A stretch of 64,000 nucleotides of DNA from positions 15,021 through 79,020 of the forward strand of contig CAMAWT010000012.1 of NCBI GenBank assembly GCA_945862065.1, written 5' to 3'. The DNA is from Flavobacterium psychrophilum. GTDB lineage: Bacteria > Bacteroidota > Bacteroidia > Flavobacteriales > Flavobacteriaceae. A model generated the notes under the pieces. The model was not told where the DNA came from, did no database searches, and worked only from the letters and a program-made list of their open reading frames with translations. The translations under genes were made by a program, and so were the position numbers. Shown in pieces: positions 8,779 to 17,320 of the stretch; within the stretch, counting starts at the first letter, position 1; each line of letters begins with the position of its first letter.

Positions 8779-9268
8779 TTTTTCCAATCTCAACTACCTC
8801 CAAATTCTGAATTTTATCCCCTTCAATTTCAAATCGCAACATCGTTCTCACTTGATGAAATCCGTGAATTCCACAAGCACCAGGGTTCATGTGTAGCATT
8901 TGCAACGATTTATCAAATTGAACTTTTAAAATATGAGAATGACCACAAATAAATAATTTGGGAGGCGAACTTTTTAATGATTCTCTTATGGATTGATTGT
9001 ATTTTCCAGGATACCCCCCAATATGAGTTATCCAAACATCAACCCCTTCACACCAAAATCGATTGTGTAAGGGAAATTCCATCCTTGCTTTATCATCGTC
9101 AATATTGCCATAAACGGCTCGTAAAGGTTTTCTGGTTTTTATCGAATCAGTCACCTTCAAATCGCCAATATCTCCTGCATGCCAAACCTCATCAGACCAA
9201 TCCACATATTTCAATATGACTTCATCAATATGACTATGGGTGTCCGAAATAAGGAGTATTTTCTTCAA
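8774..9268 (-). CDS. YfcE/MJ0936-type metallophosphoesterase
   Basis: 164 aa, full length for this small phosphodiesterase family. All metal-ligand motifs are present: ISDTHSH near the start, HAGDIGD, YGNIDD, and ICGHSH about two thirds in, followed by the family's 'NPGACG'. Members hydrolyse phosphodiester bonds with Mn or Ni in vitro; the natural substrate is unknown. Divergent from truA. Confidence 0.93.
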   Translation of the reverse strand: MKKILLISDTHSHIDEVILKYVDWSDEVWHAGDIGDLKVTDSIKTRKPLRAVYGNIDDDKARMEFPLHNRFWCEGVDVWITHIGGYPGKYNQSIRESLKSSPPKLFICGHSHILKVQFDKSLQMLHMNPGACGIHGFHQVRTMLRFEIEGDKIQNLEVVEIGKK

Positions 9269-9355
9269 AATTTATATTTTTCTATGACAATATTTGAACA
9301 CAAAGATACTAAATGAAATTATGAAAACTTTAGACATCAAAATTAAAAACCTTTG

Positions 9356-9363
9356 TACATTTG
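9356..9363 (+). promoter_or_regulatory. Promoter -7 box of truA
   Basis: TACATTTG, 14 bp before ATG 9377. It lies inside the longest open frame (from 9353) and so supports the downstream start. Confidence 0.55.
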
Positions 9364-9376
9364 CAATTCAAAACCA

Positions 9377-10129
9377 ATGAATCAAAAAAGTTTGAGATAT
9401 TTTTTAGAATTTGCTTATAAAGGAACAAATTATCACGGATGGCAATACCAACCTAATGCAGTTACTGTACAAGAAACATTGAACATGGCGCTTTCTACTC
9501 TTTTAAAATCAGACATTGATTTGGTTGGAGCAGGAAGAACAGACACGGGTGTTCATGCAAAACAAATGTTTGCGCATTTTGATATCGAAGAAATTATAGA
9601 TGCATTACCATTTATTTTCAAAGCAAATTCCTTTTTACCGAAAGATATTGCGATACTCAATCTTCATGAAGTTCATCAAGAAGCACATGCCCGATTTGAT
9701 GCTACAAAACGCACCTATCATTATCATATTCATCAACATAAAAATGTTTTTGAATCAGATGATTCTTGGTATTACCATCAAAATCTAGATATTCAAAAGA
9801 TGAATGAAGCATGTGAATTGCTAATTCAACATACTGATTTTGAATGTTTTTCGAAAGTAAACACTGATGTAAATACTTTTAATTGTACGATTCAAAAAGC
9901 CATTTGGACAAAAAGTTCAGATACGATTGTTTTTGAAATTTCGGCCGATCGTTTTTTGAGAAATATGGTGCGAGCCATTGTTGGTACGATGATAAATATT
10001 GGCATCGGAAAAATTTCGATCATAGATTTTCAACATATAATAGATAGTAAAGACCGTAATAAAGCAGGGTTTTCAGCGCCTGCACACGGACTTTATTTAA
10101 CCGAGGTGAAATACCCTTATATAACTTAA
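9377..10129 (+). CDS. truA: tRNA pseudouridine(38-40) synthase
   Basis: 250 aa from ATG 9377. The catalytic Asp is in GAGRTDTGVHA (Asp56). Also present are 'LEFAYKGTNYHGWQYQPNAVTVQ' at the N-terminus and the C-terminal 'FLRNMVRAIVGTMINIG', both typical of TruA. It isomerises uridines 38-40 in the tRNA anticodon arm. The next gene, an ABC exporter, begins 1 bp after its stop, so they are co-transcribed. Confidence 0.97.
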   Translation: MNQKSLRYFLEFAYKGTNYHGWQYQPNAVTVQETLNMALSTLLKSDIDLVGAGRTDTGVHAKQMFAHFDIEEIIDALPFIFKANSFLPKDIAILNLHEVHQEAHARFDATKRTYHYHIHQHKNVFESDDSWYYHQNLDIQKMNEACELLIQHTDFECFSKVNTDVNTFNCTIQKAIWTKSSDTIVFEISADRFLRNMVRAIVGTMINIGIGKISIIDFQHIIDSKDRNKAGFSAPAHGLYLTEVKYPYIT

Positions 10130-10130
10130 C

Positions 10131-11909
10131 ATGAAAGCAAAAGTATTTGACACGCGACTGTTTAAAAGAATTTTAACGTATACTAAACCCTATCAATTTC
10201 GATTTAGAGGCGTTATTTTCTTTGCCATTGCACTTTCAATTTTCACCGCAGTTCGACCTTATTTATTAAAGCAAACCGTCGATATTTACATGAGACCTAA
10301 AGACCAGCAAGGCCTTATTTTTTATGTTTCATTGATGGGAATTGTTTTATTACTTGAAGGAATCACGCAATTCTATTTTGTATATTGGTCGAATTGGTTA
10401 GGTCAGGATATTGTTAAGGATATTCGAACCAAATTATTTCAACATATGTTGCGTTTCCGAATGAAATATTTTGATAATGCCCCTGTCGGACAACTAGTAA
10501 CACGCTCTGTTTCTGATATCGAACAAATTGCACGTATTTTCAGTCAAGGATTGTTCATGATCATCAGTGATTTATTAAAAATGATAGTGGTGCTCATTTT
10601 CATGTTTTATATGAATTGGAAATTAACTTGGATTGTAGTTGCGGCCATGCCCATATTAGTATATATAACTCGAATTTTTCAAAAGAAAATGCAAGTTGCT
10701 TTTGAAGAAGTTAGAAATCAAGTTGCCAATTTGAATACGTTTGTGCAAGAGCGCGTTACCGGAATGAAAATAGTGCAACTCTTTAATAGAGAAAAAATTG
10801 AATATGAAAAATTCAAAGAAATCAATCAAAAACATAACGTTGCTTGGATAAAAACAATTTTATACAACTCCATCTTTTTTCCCATTGCTGATATTATTTC
10901 GTCGTTAACATTAGGTTTTGTTGTGCTTTATGGTGGGTTTCATATTTTGGATGGAGATAAATTCACCACTTTTGGAGATTTATTTTCATATACCATGTTT
11001 ATCGGAATGTTGTTTAACCCCTTACGTCAAATAGCCGATAAATTCAATGAAATGCAGATGGGAATGATTGCAGCTAATCGTGTTTTTGACATACTTGACA
11101 CGCAAGAAGAAGTTCAAAAAGAAGGTTTGAAACTAGCTCCTGAATTTAAAGGTTCGATTAGTTTTAAAAACGTTCGATTTAGTTATATCCAAAATGAAGA
11201 AGTTGTTAAAGGAATTTCATTTGAAGCAAAACCAGGCGAAACGATTGCTATTGTTGGATCTACAGGTGCAGGTAAAACAACTATCATTAATTTACTGAAT
11301 CGTTTTTACGAAATTAATTCAGGTTCAATTGAAGTTGATAATCAAAACATCAACGAGTTTACCTTGGAAAGTTTACGAAAGCAAATTGCCATTGTTTTGC
11401 AAGACGTGTTTTTGTTTGCAGATACTATTTTAAATAATATCACATTAAACAACGAAGCCATTTCGAGAGAGAAAGTAATTACTGCTGCCAAAGAAATTGG
11501 GGTACATGAATTTATTATGACGCTTCCTGAAGGATATGATTATAATGTGAAAGAAAGAGGTGTAATGTTGTCATCTGGTCAACGCCAATTGATAGCTTTT
11601 TTACGAGCTTATGTAAGTAATCCGAGTATATTAATATTGGATGAAGCCACTTCTTCGATAGATACCTATTCGGAAGAATTGATTCAAAAAGCTACTGAAA
11701 CCATTACAAAAAACAGAACATCTATTGTCATTGCTCACCGATTGGCAACCATTATCAATGCAGATACTATTATTGTAATGGACAAAGGACATATTGTAGA
11801 ATCGGGCAATCATGTTGAATTGATCAACAAACCAAACGGATTTTATAAAAATTTATATGATTCGCAATTTGCAGGAATTTCAAAAGAGGATCCTTTAAAT
11901 ATTGAATAA
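10131..11909 (+). CDS. ABC exporter, fused membrane and ATPase domains (MsbA/MdlB-like)
   Basis: 592 aa half-transporter. Residues about 25-310 carry six transmembrane helices. The nucleotide-binding domain has Walker A GSTGAGKT (376-383), signature LSSGQ (480-484), and Walker B ILILDEA (500-506). An H-loop histidine lies in 'VIAHRLATI'. It probably forms a homodimer in the inner membrane and exports a lipid or drug; the substrate cannot be told from sequence. The signature has S-S-G-Q in place of the common S-G-G-Q. Second gene of the truA transcript. Confidence 0.93.
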   Translation: MKAKVFDTRLFKRILTYTKPYQFRFRGVIFFAIALSIFTAVRPYLLKQTVDIYMRPKDQQGLIFYVSLMGIVLLLEGITQFYFVYWSNWLGQDIVKDIRTKLFQHMLRFRMKYFDNAPVGQLVTRSVSDIEQIARIFSQGLFMIISDLLKMIVVLIFMFYMNWKLTWIVVAAMPILVYITRIFQKKMQVAFEEVRNQVANLNTFVQERVTGMKIVQLFNREKIEYEKFKEINQKHNVAWIKTILYNSIFFPIADIISSLTLGFVVLYGGFHILDGDKFTTFGDLFSYTMFIGMLFNPLRQIADKFNEMQMGMIAANRVFDILDTQEEVQKEGLKLAPEFKGSISFKNVRFSYIQNEEVVKGISFEAKPGETIAIVGSTGAGKTTIINLLNRFYEINSGSIEVDNQNINEFTLESLRKQIAIVLQDVFLFADTILNNITLNNEAISREKVITAAKEIGVHEFIMTLPEGYDYNVKERGVMLSSGQRQLIAFLRAYVSNPSILILDEATSSIDTYSEELIQKATETITKNRTSIVIAHRLATIINADTIIVMDKGHIVESGNHVELINKPNGFYKNLYDSQFAGISKEDPLNIE

Positions 11910-11978
11910 ACATTAATTATAACAATTTAAAATAATTACTTAAATTCGCAATCTCAATAATAAAAGAATAAAAACACC

Positions 11979-13367
11979 ATGAAATACGATATTATAGTTT
12001 TAGGAAGTGGACCTGGAGGATATGTAACGGCTATTCGCGCTTCTCAATTAGGATTTAAAGTTGCTGTCATTGAAAAAGAAAGCCTTGGTGGAATTTGCCT
12101 CAATTGGGGTTGTATTCCTACAAAAGCACTTTTAAAATCAGCTCAAGTTTTTGATTATTTAAAACATGCTGCCGATTATGGTTTGATAATCAAAGAATAT
12201 GATAAAGATTTTAACGCTGTAATCAATCGTTCAAGAAATGTAGCGAGTGATATGAGTAAAGGGGTTCAGTTTTTAATGAAGAAAAATAAAATTGATGTTA
12301 TTGATGGTTTCGGAAAATTAAAACCAGGCAAAAAAATTGATGTTTCTACAACTGATGGAAAAGTAACGGAATATTCCGCAGATCATATTATTATTGCAAC
12401 CGGAGCTCGTTCAAGAGAATTACCAAACCTGCCACAAGACGGAGTTAAAGTTTTTGGCTACCGCCAAGCAATGACGTTACCATCTCAACCAAAAAAACTA
12501 ATTGTTGTAGGTTCAGGAGCTATCGGAGTGGAATTTGCACATTTTTATAACGCTATGGGAACTGAGGTAACTATTGTAGAATTTATGCCAAACATTGTTC
12601 CTGTTGAAGACGAAGACATTTCTAAACAAATGGAACGATCCATGAAAAAAGCAGGTGTTAACATCATGACTAGTGCTTCTGTTGAACGAATTGACACAAC
12701 TGGAAAAGGTGTGAAAGCATTTGTAAAAACAGCCAAAGGTGAAGAAATTTTGGAAGCAGATGTATTGCTTTCTGCCGTTGGAATTAAAACAAACATTGAA
12801 AATATTGGTCTCGAGGAAGTAGGAATTGCAACCGACAAAGATAAAATTGTAGTAAATGCATTTGGGCAAACCAATATTCCAGGATATTATGCCATTGGAG
12901 ATATTACTCCTGGTCAAGCTTTGGCACACGTAGCTTCTGCGGAAGGTATTAATTGTGTTGAAAAAATTGCAGGATTACATGTGGAACCGATTGATTACGG
13001 AAATGTTCCCGGATGTACCTATGCCTCTCCAGAAATTGCATCTGTTGGAATGACTGAAAAAGCAGCTAGAGAAAAAGGATATGAACTAAAAATTGGTAAA
13101 TTCCCATTCTCCGCGTCAGGAAAAGCAAAAGCATCTGGAACTCCAGACGGATTTGTAAAAGTAATTTTTGACGCCAAATATGGCGAATGGTTGGGTTGTC
13201 ACATGATTGGAGCTGGAGTAACAGATATGATTGCAGAAGCTGTTGTTGCACGTAAATTGGAAACTACAGGTCACGAAATATTAAAAGCAATTCACCCACA
13301 TCCAACGATGAGTGAAGCGGTAATGGAAGCAGTTGCTGCGGCTTATGACGAAGTAATACATTTGTAA
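11979..13367 (+). CDS. lpd: Dihydrolipoyl dehydrogenase
   Basis: 462 aa, standard length. FAD motif GSGPGG at residues 9-14, redox disulfide CLNWGC (Cys40 and Cys45), NAD motif 'VVGSGAIGVEFA', and catalytic HPTMSE near the C-terminus (His441, Glu446). It is the E3 subunit of the 2-oxoacid dehydrogenase and/or glycine cleavage complexes. No E1 or E2 gene is nearby, so it is probably shared between complexes. Own terminator follows. Confidence 0.96.
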   Translation: MKYDIIVLGSGPGGYVTAIRASQLGFKVAVIEKESLGGICLNWGCIPTKALLKSAQVFDYLKHAADYGLIIKEYDKDFNAVINRSRNVASDMSKGVQFLMKKNKIDVIDGFGKLKPGKKIDVSTTDGKVTEYSADHIIIATGARSRELPNLPQDGVKVFGYRQAMTLPSQPKKLIVVGSGAIGVEFAHFYNAMGTEVTIVEFMPNIVPVEDEDISKQMERSMKKAGVNIMTSASVERIDTTGKGVKAFVKTAKGEEILEADVLLSAVGIKTNIENIGLEEVGIATDKDKIVVNAFGQTNIPGYYAIGDITPGQALAHVASAEGINCVEKIAGLHVEPIDYGNVPGCTYASPEIASVGMTEKAAREKGYELKIGKFPFSASGKAKASGTPDGFVKVIFDAKYGEWLGCHMIGAGVTDMIAEAVVARKLETTGHEILKAIHPHPTMSEAVMEAVAAAYDEVIHL

Positions 13368-13383
13368 AAAGTATAAAATATAA

Positions 13384-13424
13384 AAAAAGAGGCTGTCCAA
13401 AAATTTTGGACAGCCTCTTTTTCT
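13384..13424. terminator. Bidirectional terminator between lpd and cysteine desulfurase
   Basis: A near-perfect stem AGAGGCTGTCCAAAA / TTTTGGACAGCCTCT with A- and T-runs on either side; strong in both directions. Confidence 0.93.
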
Positions 13425-13435
13425 TTGATGCTTTT

Positions 13436-14557
13436 TTACATCTCCTTCAATACAGAAATAAACGTATCAATTTCTTCTTTGGTATTGTAATGACTAAACG
13501 AAACCCGAATCGCTGGTTTTAACAAATCATCAGCAGATAATATTTCTGCCAAAACATGTGATGGCTTGTTACTGCCCGATTGACAGGCGCTTCCTCTAGA
13601 AACCGCAATGCCTTTCATGTCTAAAGTGAACAACATCATGGCTGTTTTTTCTTCCGAAAATGGCAATAAAATATTCAAAATATTATAAAACGTATCGCTT
13701 CCATTAATTTTTATGCCTTCAAAATTTGCAAACAACTGTTGGGCGCAATATTCCTTTATTGATGCAATGTAATCACGTTCTTCATTCAAATGCAAATAAC
13801 TATATTCCAATGCTTTTGCCATCCCTACCACTTGATGCACCCCTTCTGTACCTGCGCGTAACCCTTTTTCTTGCTCGCCACCATATAACATCGGTTGCAT
13901 AACCAATCCTTTTCGTACAAAAGCAAATCCAATACCTTTTGGTCCATGAAATTTATGGGCACTTGCCACCATAAAATCAATGGGTAATTCTTCAAGATTC
14001 AATTCCGTTTTTCCAACAGATTGTACTGTATCACAATGAAATAATGCCTCGTGCTGCTTACACAAACGACTCATTTTTTCCACATCTAATACTGTACCTA
14101 TCTCATTATTTACATGCATCAAACTCACCAAAGTCTTTTTGCCGTTCATCAACAATTGCACACAATCTGATAAATCAACAGCGCCTGTTGGCAAATGTTT
14201 TACATACAAAACATCAATACCAAATTCTTTTTCAAGTTGTTTTACGGTATACAATGTGGCATGGTGCTCCATACGACTCGTAATAATACATTGAACACCC
14301 AAGTTTTGAACTGCATTTCTCAAAATCCAGTTAGTACCTTCAGTTGCCGAACTCATAAAAATAAGCTCCTGCGCCGTACAATGCATTAATTTGGCAATGC
14401 TTTTTCGAGAGGTTTCCATGCTGTTCTTGGCTGTTCTACCAAAGCTATGTGTTGACGACGGATTCCCAAAATCGTTACTTAAAACACGAACCATTTCAGT
14501 TACCACCTCGGGTCTAATGCACGTTGTGGCGGCACTATCAAGATAAATATTACTCAT
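13436..14557 (-). CDS. Cysteine desulfurase (NifS/IscS class)
   Basis: 373 aa. PLP-binding lysine in ASAHKFHGPKG (Lys202), conserved HCDTVQSVGK before it, and catalytic Cys325 in the loop SRGSACQSGS, which places it in the group I (IscS/NifS) desulfurases. It takes sulfur from cysteine for Fe-S clusters or thiolated tRNA. No iscU or mnmA gene is adjacent. Start ATG 14557 is supported by a CAAATATA box (TATATTTG on the minus strand) 20 bp upstream. Confidence 0.93.
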   Translation of the reverse strand: MSNIYLDSAATTCIRPEVVTEMVRVLSNDFGNPSSTHSFGRTAKNSMETSRKSIAKLMHCTAQELIFMSSATEGTNWILRNAVQNLGVQCIITSRMEHHATLYTVKQLEKEFGIDVLYVKHLPTGAVDLSDCVQLLMNGKKTLVSLMHVNNEIGTVLDVEKMSRLCKQHEALFHCDTVQSVGKTELNLEELPIDFMVASAHKFHGPKGIGFAFVRKGLVMQPMLYGGEQEKGLRAGTEGVHQVVGMAKALEYSYLHLNEERDYIASIKEYCAQQLFANFEGIKINGSDTFYNILNILLPFSEEKTAMMLFTLDMKGIAVSRGSACQSGSNKPSHVLAEILSADDLLKPAIRVSFSHYNTKEEIDTFISVLKEM

Positions 14558-14576
14558 AAACCATAATTTGTAGGTG

Positions 14577-14584
14577 CAAATATA
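14577..14584 (-). promoter_or_regulatory. Promoter -7 box of the cysteine desulfurase gene
   Basis: TATATTTG on the minus strand, a perfect TAnnTTTG, about 20 bp before the start codon. Confidence 0.5.
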
Positions 14585-14651
14585 ATCATTCCAAACAAAT
14601 TTATTTTTAAATTAAAGCAATTTACAATTTCGACAAGTACCTATTTGCAGA

Positions 14652-14905
14652 TTTTTAAGAAGCACCAAATCGCGTTTCAATTGACATTTTGTCCTGCTGT
14701 CCGCTATATCTCTTGCTCCGCTGTCGCTACACAAGAGGATGCCGCTTCCATCAGGGCTACGCTTCACGTTTTGTTTTTCAGAAGATATTTTGTTAATTAG
14801 AAAATGAGTTAATTAGCGAATTTGAAAATTCGTATTGAAATTGAAATTGAAATTGACATTGCCAAAGTTTGTCATTCCGCTGGAATCTAATAAACTACCT
14901 CTTAA
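14652..14905 (+). repeat. Variable-stem hairpin repeat, copy 2, with both side modules
   Basis: Left module TTTTTAAGAAGCACCAAAT (14652-14670). The hairpin core spans 14691-14758: half-motif CCGCTATATCT, stem CTCTTG (14710-14715) / CAAGAG (14732-14737), half-motif GAGGATGCCGCTTCCATC. The right module has short TTGAAA tandem units (about 14834-14857) and ends in CAAAGTTTGTCATTCCG. Copies 4, 7 and 10 share these modules. It occupies the divergent spacer between the desulfurase and the duplicated lipoprotein gene. Confidence 0.75.
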
Positions 14906-14932
14906 AACCAAAACTTTAACTTACCGTAAACC

Positions 14933-15013
14933 CGCATGAGGGATGGAGGCGGCATCCTTTTACTTGCCCCTATGCGGCCGTGCAGGTTTGGGGCAAGGAA
15001 AAGATATAGCCGA
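14933..15013 (-). repeat. Variable-stem hairpin repeat, copy 3 (inverted)
   Basis: In reverse orientation it shows the left half-motif CGGCTATATCTTTT and stem CTTGCCCC, seen on the plus strand as CTTGCCCC (14963-14970) and GGGGCAAG (14990-14997). The right half-motif is GGATGCCGCCTCCATCC. The stem differs completely from copy 2 next to it, while the flanks agree. Confidence 0.7.
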
Positions 15014-15023
15014 GAGCCCGACG

Positions 15024-15063
15024 GCAAAAGCCCCCCTGTGCGGTTTGCTGATGGGGCTTTTGC
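15024..15063. repeat. Second inverted repeat upstream of the duplicated lipoprotein
   Basis: GCAAAAGCCCC (15024-15034) and GGGGCTTTTGC (15053-15063) are a perfect 11-bp inverted repeat with an 18-nt loop. It directly abuts hairpin copy 3 but lacks that family's half-motifs. No T-run follows, so it is not a typical terminator. Confidence 0.6.
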
Positions 15064-15113
15064 AGGCATGCCCTAAAAAAAAAGGCTGGTTTGGGTTAAA
15101 TTTGATATAAAAT

Positions 15114-15146
15114 TTTGGCTGTTTTGCTTTAAAAAACATACTTTTG
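15114..15146 (+). promoter_or_regulatory. Promoter of the duplicated lipoprotein gene
   Basis: TTTG ending at 15117, a 21-bp spacer, then TACTTTTG at 15139-15146, ahead of ATG 15160. Confidence 0.6.
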
Positions 15147-15159
15147 AAAAAAATTTGCC

Positions 15160-16146
15160 ATGAAAAAAATTTGGATAGGGTTTGCTGTTTTTGCTTCGTT
15201 TTGGTCGTGTGACGACGGGAATGTTGAGGTGCAGGTAATTGACTTTGATAGTGTGCAGCCACAAAAATGTAGTGATACCAATTTGCTTTATAAGTTTAAT
15301 ACCACTGATGCCTTGTTGTTTAATATTGGTTCGGCGAGTGTTTTTGCTGCAACTTTTGAAAACGAGGTAACACCAACCGATGTGCCAAGAACCTTGACGA
15401 TATCTAGTACCGACAACCGTGTGGTTTACAGAGCTTATAACGGAACGGTGACGGCGGGTAATTTTTGTGGTACGATTTTGAATGCGACGCCATCGGTGAG
15501 TGAAGAGTGGACGGCGCTTTCTGGAACGGCACAAATTGTTACGACAGCTCTAAAAACAACCGATGCTATAACAGGGTTTGAGAAAATTACGAAATATAAC
15601 CATTCGATTACGTTTAAAAATATTGTTTTTCAGAAACCAAACGGTGTTCAGACAGATGAAACATTGACGTTTGGCAGTTATCAAACAACGGCAACAAACC
15701 TTCCGTTTGGATTTGTCGAAGCCGATCTGGCAAAAAGCACGTGTACTTCAACAGATACTCGTTTATTAAATATTAAAGGCAACGAGGCATTACGTTTGGA
15801 CTTGACAGCTGCCACCTACGCTAGTTTAATTCAGTCGAGCGTAACTACTACGCCAAGAACCGCTTTGTTGAATGGAAGCAATAAATTGTATTACCAATAT
15901 TTTAATTCGCTTGTAACAAATGCGTATTTTTGTCCGACAACCGCGCCAAGTTCACCCGTTGAAATTGAGAAATGGATTGCTGCTGATGGAGTGAGTGGTG
16001 TGAGTGGAATTATTGAAGTAAGTACAACCACTTCTGGAAGTCAGTTTCAGCATACGGTGCATTTGAGAAACGTTCGAATGGTTCGAAATAATAGTTCGTT
16101 TAACATGGGAACTGATTATGTCTTAGGATACTTTTATACGAATTAA
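15160..16146 (+). CDS. Lipoprotein with an internal tandem duplication, unknown function
   Basis: 328 aa. Signal sequence with a lipobox-like FASFWSC (Cys17). The mature protein consists of two related halves, about residues 29-172 and 187-326. Each half holds, in order, a C-x-x-T-x-LL...AL-L motif, a PRT...Y(Y/R)-x-Y/F-N segment, an A/G-x-FC motif, a W-x-A-x-x-G segment, and an H-(S/T)-(I/V)-x-(F/L)-(K/R)-N strand. That is good evidence for an ancestral domain duplication, probably a beta-sandwich. I do not recognise the family. Monocistronic: own promoter and strong terminator. Confidence 0.8.
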   Translation: MKKIWIGFAVFASFWSCDDGNVEVQVIDFDSVQPQKCSDTNLLYKFNTTDALLFNIGSASVFAATFENEVTPTDVPRTLTISSTDNRVVYRAYNGTVTAGNFCGTILNATPSVSEEWTALSGTAQIVTTALKTTDAITGFEKITKYNHSITFKNIVFQKPNGVQTDETLTFGSYQTTATNLPFGFVEADLAKSTCTSTDTRLLNIKGNEALRLDLTAATYASLIQSSVTTTPRTALLNGSNKLYYQYFNSLVTNAYFCPTTAPSSPVEIEKWIAADGVSGVSGIIEVSTTTSGSQFQHTVHLRNVRMVRNNSSFNMGTDYVLGYFYTN

Positions 16147-16165
16147 AAAACGCTATTTTAATTAT

Positions 16166-16204
16166 TTAAAACGCCCATTTTTTTGTGAAATGGGCGTTTT
16201 TATT
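16166..16204. terminator. Bidirectional terminator between the duplicated lipoprotein and the Smr gene
   Basis: AAAACGCCCATTT (16168-16180) pairs with AAATGGGCGTTTT (16188-16200), with T-run after it. Confidence 0.92.
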
Positions 16205-16757
16205 TTACGTTTTGTTTAAAATAAACTTCGGTTGCACCCAACCCATATTTTTGATAATTGGCATCTTGAAAACTAATTTGTTCATATCTGCCAAGCATAA
16301 AATCGAGTTCGGCTTTCAGAATACCTTCGCCCACACCATGTATAAAAACAATCTTCGGAATTCGGTTTCGGATGGCAAATTCAATATGTTTTTTTGCCGT
16401 TTCTGTTTGCAATGTTAAGATGTCATAATTAGTCATTCCGCCTTTTGATTTGACTAATTTCTCGATATGTAAATCAAACTCTGGAACACCTTTTTCGATG
16501 TTATCCGTTTTAAATTTGGGCTGATTTTGTTTTTTTGGTGGATGAATATCAATATCTTTTTTTTGTAAAGAATTACTTCTAATAAGATGTTCTAAATTAC
16601 TGGAATCGTTTATCTTAATCAATTCATTGACAAAATAGGTCATCACAAATCCATCGGTAGTTTCGATGGTTACGTGGTCTTTTTGTACAGACAGCACCAC
16701 TCCATCAATAGCGTCGTCAAGAACCGAAACTTTGTCGTTTATGTTAAAGGATGTCAT
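16200..16757 (-). CDS. DUF2027 / Smr-domain protein (MutS2-related)
   Basis: 185 aa. Residues 1-60 are a small beta-barrel-like DUF2027 region ('INDKVSVLDDAIDGVVLSV'). Residues about 105-183 form an Smr domain with the 'FDLHIEKL' (D-L-H) and 'FIHGVGEGILK' (HGxGxG) motifs. Smr domains bind and cut branched DNA or stalled-ribosome mRNA. The protein lacks the MutS ATPase. Its start overlaps the end of a small upstream membrane-protein gene by 14 nt. Confidence 0.88.
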   Translation of the reverse strand: MTSFNINDKVSVLDDAIDGVVLSVQKDHVTIETTDGFVMTYFVNELIKINDSSNLEHLIRSNSLQKKDIDIHPPKKQNQPKFKTDNIEKGVPEFDLHIEKLVKSKGGMTNYDILTLQTETAKKHIEFAIRNRIPKIVFIHGVGEGILKAELDFMLGRYEQISFQDANYQKYGLGATEVYFKQNVK

Positions 16758-16926
16758 TTTTATCTTCTGGGTTTTTACTGGGCACTTTTGCCATTAATTT
16801 TATCATGCCCGCTGCAATTATTGCCACACAAATTACGACTATAAATACATTGGGTTTTGGTTTGGTTTGTTCGCTATAAGCGAAAAAAAAGGCAACCGCC
16901 GTTATGGGTAATAATAGTTTTTTCAT
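16744..16926 (-). CDS. Small two-helix membrane protein
   Basis: 60 aa. Hydrophobic stretch at 4-17, a Lys/Pro-rich turn, and a second helix at about 28-45, ending in a charged tail. It overlaps the Smr gene start by 14 nt, which suggests translational coupling. No family recognised. Short, so gene status is likely rather than certain. Confidence 0.6.
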   Translation of the reverse strand: MKKLLLPITAVAFFFAYSEQTKPKPNVFIVVICVAIIAAGMIKLMAKVPSKNPEDKNDIL

Positions 16927-17022
16927 AGCATTACATTTATTTTCAAATGTAAAAAACTTTATTGATTAATTGTTTTAATTAAAAATTTAATTGTAAAATT
17001 GTACTTTGAAATTTCAAATTAA

Positions 17023-17304
17023 ATGGAGGACTATTTATTGCCTTGTATGTTCAAAAGTTTATTCGGAATTGATTGTATTGGATGCGGCATTCAACGTGCC
17101 ATTTTACTTTTTTTCAACGGAGAATTTGTAGCAGCTTTTAGAATGTATCCAGCAATTTATTCAACAATAGTATTTTTAATTACATTGGGGTTGCATTTAT
17201 TTGAAAAAAAACATACCTACCATAATTGGGTAATTGGCTCAGCTATTTTTAATGCCATAATTATGATTATTGCCTATGCCATCAAAATGAATTTTATCAA
17301 TTAA
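17023..17304 (+). CDS. DUF2752 membrane protein
   Basis: 93 aa. The N-terminal CMFKSLFGIDCIGCGIQRA fits the DUF2752 pattern (C-P-x-x-x-x-T-G-I-x-C-P-G-C-G-x-x-R-A), here with I-G-C-G. Two hydrophobic helices follow (about 45-60 and 70-88). Function unknown. It is followed 16 bp downstream by a CCC-motif membrane protein, a pairing often seen in Flavobacteriia. Confidence 0.88.
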   Translation: MEDYLLPCMFKSLFGIDCIGCGIQRAILLFFNGEFVAAFRMYPAIYSTIVFLITLGLHLFEKKHTYHNWVIGSAIFNAIIMIIAYAIKMNFIN

Positions 17305-17320
17305 CTAAATAATAATTATC

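Noticed and set aside
12513..12929. Antisense ORF of 138 aa within lpd
   Set aside because: No start context or family match; lpd is certain on the other strand.
15073..15534. Minus-strand ORF of 153 aa over the lipoprotein promoter
   Set aside because: It covers the promoter and first third of a well-supported gene, and its Arg/Thr/Lys-rich composition is typical of antisense frames.
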